64,000 nucleotides of DNA from Angiostrongylus vasorum. Its lineage: Eukaryota > Nematoda > Chromadorea > Rhabditida > Metastrongylidae. Every line of letters begins with the position of its first letter. Position 1 is the stretch's first letter. The stretch is taken from NCBI GenBank assembly GCA_018806985.1, contig JADANN010000407.1, positions 44,911 through 108,910 of the forward strand, given 5' to 3'. Position numbers and translations under genes: made by a program. Positions 59,957 to 64,000 of the stretch are shown here, in pieces. The notes beneath the pieces are model-generated. The model searched no databases. It was not told where the DNA came from and saw only the letters and a list, made by a program, of their open reading frames with translations.

Positions 59957-60925
59957 CTAAAGGTACTTTCGAAGTCTTTTTGATAAACTCTCGTTCAGGA
60001 TGATCTTTGCTTTATCAACAAGCTGCAAGTCCTTATGAAACGCAGCTGTTTGCATCGATAACAAGAGCGCGACTGACGAAAGTTTGTCCTTTTGGACCCT
60101 CGATGAAGTGAACGCTCTTTTTGTGTGCCAGGAAATAACCTTTTTCCCATCATCAATATCAGGACAGCTCTCTCTCTCTCTCTCTCTCATTGAAACCGTA
60201 AACCGTACAAATATGGATGGCAAAGAAACGTTGTCCCATTTTCGAATACGATATGCTCTTCCTGTTCATTATAGCCAGCTAATTGAACACGTTTTCATGC
60301 AATGAGATAGAGAGTGGTCGCATTCCGACAGATCTAGCCGGCATACGTAATGCATTATTTCTTTGTTGGTTGAGCATGTGCAGTAATTTTCTTCAACCGG
60401 GGCAACGTCGAGGTTGACCGAGTCAAATATCCAAGGTGCAATCTAACGGCAATCTTTGCCAAATATTTCGAACTTCTTTGAAAACTTCTCAACATCTTTA
60501 AACACATCTCTTCTCAAGAATAATGTGCTCTGGCCGTCATACCAAAGCCTGCTTGCATCGCTGAAGAAATCCCTGTACTTTCTCAATAACGCATTAAAGA
60601 TCAACCTGCAACTGTAATTGTGATTTGTGATAACAAAATCATCACGTTGTGAGCAGATATGTGCGGTCTACGAAATTGTGCGTCCCAATGACAGTGATCG
60701 CTTCAGTGAACAGTTGCTCACGGATTTCGGGAATATTTTCCTCGAGGAGGCTTTTCATCGTAGGATGAAGCTTACACATTGAACTGACATAGGCAGTGAC
60801 GTTAGACAAAGGAGATCTGGAAAACTGTTTAAAAAATTCTGCTCAACGCTATCGTAGATAGATATTGTCTAATTGTTTCTGCGGACAGTACTGCAGTGCA
60901 CAGAAAAAACACGCACAAGATAGAT
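59957..60925 (-). CDS. coding-like exons of an unassigned, possibly secreted, small protein (may be a pseudogene)
   Basis: I do not recognise the family. Read on the minus strand: 60925-60848 gives a hydrophobic leader-like stretch (ILCVFFLCTAVLSAETIRQ) with no ATG in view. 60816-60672 gives 48 open codons (SPLSNVTAYVSSMCKLHPTM, then LLEENIPEIREQL). 60604-60448 gives 52 codons (LLRKYRDFFSDASRLWYDG, DVFKDVEKFSKKFEIFG). 60072-59957 gives 37 codons plus stop (LLLSMQTAAFHKDLQLVDKA). Exons 1-2 join in phase but across only 31 bases, very short for an intron. Exons 3-4 join in phase. Exons 2-3 do not. The charged, helix-prone composition after a possible signal peptide suggests a small helical secreted protein. 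This is inference. Confidence 0.4.
60169..60190. repeat. (TC)n microsatellite
   Basis: A TC dinucleotide tract (TCTCTCTCTC) within the unassigned minus-strand gene region, probably intronic. Confidence 0.9.
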
Positions 60926-61500
60926 TCTGCTAGGGAGCTGATAATACAGGTGTGAACGTCCTCGTTGTAACCGAGCTCAATTGGAAGACATCACTCGCTA
61001 GACGAAGTTTAGGATTATAGAGAAGTATCCCTCAGAATATACGAGAATTTTGAAGTAATCAGAGTTGGTATGGTCGTCCCCAACACGAGCATACCATGAG
61101 CAATGGTACCTTTAGAGGACTAATGGCCCTGATCGACTTGTACATTTGAGAAAAATGAAAACTTGCTGTCGACATGTTACCCATGTGGTAAAGTGCAGTG
61201 CCTATTTCCAGCAGGTAAGAGCCAGTTAAATCGTGCGATTCTTATTTGTAATAAAATCAATGTGAACTTCAGCAGCATAGAGGATATTTCTCGTTAAATA
61301 CTCTCTATCTCTCATGGCTTATGCTAGCGAATAGCAAAACAGTAATTTTCAAACCGACCATCATTTAACTTTGGCAGTAAAATAATCAACACGTTTTAAA
61401 TTGGTGAGCTTGCAGGAGGTTTGATAAACATAATAATGATATAAACCTCATGTAAGCTCGACAAATGAAGCACATGTTTCATGTTAACTAGGTATTTCTC

Positions 61501-61780
61501 TAGGGCGCGTGTGGTGCAGTGGTCGGAGACGCCCTTCAGCACACAGGTGGAACCGCGCTCCCATGGTCCACCAAGCCTTCCATTCTTCCGGCGTCGGCAT
61601 ATTATAGCAGAGTTGTCTGGGAAGATACCAGCACTGGCTCGATACATCGGTGGGCCAACGCGAGTCATTGTAAAGGCCAGATATACATTCAGTCACCTCG
61701 TGCTTAACGAAATAGAATGCATGGCGCATCTCTCATGAATTGATCAACGCCGAGAGCTTTATCCTTTATTTATCCTCTAT
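61501..61780 (+). repeat. S1 SINE with target duplication
   Basis: Head GGCGCGTGTGGTGCAGTGGT, body with CGATACATCGGTGGGCCAAC, tail CTTTATCCTTTATTTATCC. GTATTTCTC occurs on both sides (61492-61500, 61781-61789). Confidence 0.8.
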
Positions 61781-62279
61781 GTATTTCTCCTTGTTTCTCT
61801 AATCTATTGCATCTCAAGTTGCTTGGCACAAGGTCAGCGAACCTGCTCCACATTGATAAATCTTGACCAACGGGCACGCCTGCGGATCGGTCCTGAAACC
61901 CAAGCCCTTTCGCTTTGATATTATTCACGCCTCACAGCTGTGCTATTTGACTGCAGACGATGCGTGAAGATTGCTATCATCCTTCCTCATTACTTTTCCT
62001 TCTCTCGTGGTCTTCTCCGCTTAAAACTCCTTCGATCTGCTTAAGCAGAAATAATGTTAGCTGAATTTTTAAGCTCTTGAATTATCAGCATATTAGAGTT
62101 GTAGTCAATTCTCATGTAATCAAACACGTTGGTAATCTCACAAATGTCTCAAATGCTTGCACTGTACACACTCTACACTCCACTGAATCTTTCTTGTTTT
62201 TGGTGTAACCTCTTCATCATTACGACATTCTTGCGCAGTGATCACGTAGGCACTTGCGCTATTGCTTGATGCTAACTTA

Positions 62280-62662
62280 CTTGATACTTGAATGGCCCGT
62301 TCTCACTGGTTGTGCGGGCCCTAGCATAATCTCCATTTTTTGGAGATTTGGTGGTTAAGCCATTGTGGTTCCCTGGAATCCCGAGGCAGTCTGGCCAAAG
62401 TCTGCCCCAGGTTTTCACCACCACGGGCAGTCGCAGCTTTTTGTTGATCAGGGGGAGATTTGCTATTATGCGACTAGTTTGGTCCCAGGACGTTTGTGCA
62501 TCCTGGTACTGGTTTACTCTTAGCTGGGTTTTCTAATGGAAACGCCGGACTTCTTCGCGGCTTTGGAGACTCTGCCATTGGAAGAGTCCACCGCTGTACA
62601 TATTAACCCGACACCCAGGAACACCTCCCAGCGACGATGAAGCGGTAAACCGTTGGGAGGTG
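62280..62662 (+). repeat. R390 repeat
   Basis: From TTGATACTTGAATGGCCC to GAAGCGGTAAACCGTTGGGA. A full-length copy. Confidence 0.8.
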
Positions 62663-62990
62663 TGTTATTGCAGTTATACTAATATCGTTACATAAACAGT
62701 ATTTCTGTCTACACTTTCATGCCTTCATAAACTTGTTACGTAATGCTCTATGTCATCGTTAGCGCATTTTCTTACGTATACTATTATTGTCCATTGAGCT
62801 AATGTAGTTTGTAATTTGATGTATATACATTTCTACCTTCACTGCGTGGATGTTATGCAAATATCATGTACATAAACGGCTTAATTGCCATAGTTTGAGA
62901 GTTGGCCTATCGCTGTGACAAGAAGGCCCACTTGGGAAAATTACCGCAGAACACTGAAAACTTCGCAAAGAGAAAGATGCGTTCTTTCAT

Positions 62991-63057
62991 TGATAAGCTA
63001 ACGCGAGCATGACAAATAACTTTATTCGGCTTCGACGTCTTCGACTTCCTCAGAGGT
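62991..63057 (+). repeat. dispersed repeat R6, copy 1
   Basis: TGATAAGCTAACGCGAGCAT through TTCGACGTCTTCGACTTCCT matches 63,907-63,977 with a short gap. Confidence 0.5.
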
Positions 63058-63906
63058 CCCATGGTCCGTGTGGTGTGCGAACACCACATCGAGAGCTCTC
63101 AGTATCCTAGAAAGAATCAAATAAATCAGCATTTAATAGAGTTCTTAAAAAAAACTCAAATAGGCCGCTGAATTCGCAAGGAAATCCGAGGACCTTCTTG
63201 GATGGCGGATGTGAAACAACGAGTCAAATAGTTTTAGTGATGGGATCCACACACTATATGAGGAAGGGTAATATGAATGGAATTTAAAAATTAGAGATCA
63301 AATTTATCGGGACCTATTGAGCTATTTAAATGATGAATAAATTGATAAATAAACAAACTATCCATTAAGTTGTTTCTATTTCACATGGCCCACCATCATA
63401 CATTGAGTGTATCCCAGCAAATCGTTCACTCGGTTGGTGGTCACTAATTCGTTTCTGACCAAGAGGATTTTCGGATTATGGATTCGGATTACTTCAGATT
63501 TGCATATGGGTTCGGATGCCATTCAAAGAATTTGTCGTTTAGAGCAGTGTGGTCTAAGTTCGATATGACGAAATCGAATTCATTCAACTTTGAATCCAAC
63601 GATAGCCCCTAGAGAGCTCTCAGATACTCCCCACTGAAGTTTCTAATTTCATGGATCGTAAGTAGGCTTCTCCAGACAATTCTGGCACCAATTTTTCATT
63701 ATCGAATCAATGAGATTCCATTTCATTTAGAGAATGGAGGAGATATGCGCATTTCGCCAAGAGTGTCTAATTATTGCATTCCTGACTCAATACCACTACT
63801 TACTAACGGCGGTATTTCTATGAACCACTTACTGTGACCGTAACAATAATTCAAAAACTGACTTTCATTTAAATTTGGTATAACTAATTAACACGTATTC
63901 TTTTAA

Positions 63907-63977
63907 TGATAAGCTAGTACGAGGGTGATAAGTAATTTTGTTCGGCTAATGTTTCGACGTCTTCGTCCTCCTCATAA
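63907..63977 (+). repeat. dispersed repeat R6, copy 2
   Basis: TGATAAGCTAGTACGAGGGT through TTCGACGTCTTCGTCCTCCT matches copy 1. Confidence 0.5.
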
Positions 63978-64000
63978 AAGTAAAAAAAGTAAGAGACTCT

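Larger units (their letters stand above)
62663..64000. other. unassigned sequence at the window end
   Basis: Apart from the R6 repeat pair no gene was recognised. The missing S10 domain B exons were not found here. Confidence 0.45.

Noticed and set aside
1..64000. CRISPR array, phage, integron or bacterial defence system
   Set aside because: The window is nematode nuclear DNA. No regularly spaced direct repeats or prokaryotic genes were found.

Overview
The window looks like nuclear DNA of a nematode, most likely a strongylid (hookworm-type, clade V) species. The reasons are small protein-coding exons joined by GT-AG introns with short TTTCAG-like acceptors, an AT-rich background, RTE-like retrotransposons and mariner remnants of the kind common in strongylid genomes, and two recognisable animal gene families. 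Nothing bacterial is present: no operons, no Shine-Dalgarno-led ORFs and no CRISPR array. The species assignment is inference.

Left third (1-16,500): one complete gene on the + strand, the NCK adaptor (SH3-SH3-SH3-SH2), in eight exons between 5,847 and 15,260. All seven junctions join in phase and give 392 codons, the usual size for the family. Its introns carry three sense copies of a tRNA-derived SINE (called S1 here) and one copy of a ~390-bp repeat. Upstream lie only SINE copies and unassigned AT-rich sequence.

Middle (16,500-38,300): mostly accessory DNA. There are two decayed mariner transposases (minus strand, 17.1-18.3 and 21.7-22.3 kb), several broken copies of an RTE-like LINE (called LINE-B), fragments of a second RTE element (RTE-A), and many SINE and ~390-bp repeat copies. 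One RTE-A 3' fragment is nested inside a LINE-B copy and bounded by a 13-bp target-site duplication.

Right third (38,300-58,300): a serine carboxypeptidase (peptidase S10, cathepsin A-like) locus on the + strand with at least two tandem S10 domains. Domain A is spread over 19 kb of repeat-filled introns and still shows the Ser, Asp and His motifs. It also has an in-frame TAG, a +1 frameshift, a lost splice donor and mismatched exon phases, so it is probably a pseudogene or a badly decayed domain. Domain B starts in phase right after the domain A His exon, but only its first three exons are visible. A near end-to-end RTE-A insertion with a 14-bp target duplication sits in one intron.

Far right (58,300-64,000): repeats plus coding-like exons on the minus strand (59.96-60.93 kb) that I cannot assign to a family. 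They may encode a small secreted protein, and part of the signal-like exon is repeated in inverted orientation at 58.87 kb.

The most unusual structural signal is a tRNA-derived SINE family (S2) present as head-to-head inverted pairs. Two pairs (40.5-40.85 and 59.44-59.93 kb) are flanked as whole units by 17-bp and 11-bp direct repeats, as if the fold-back dimer itself had been mobilised.
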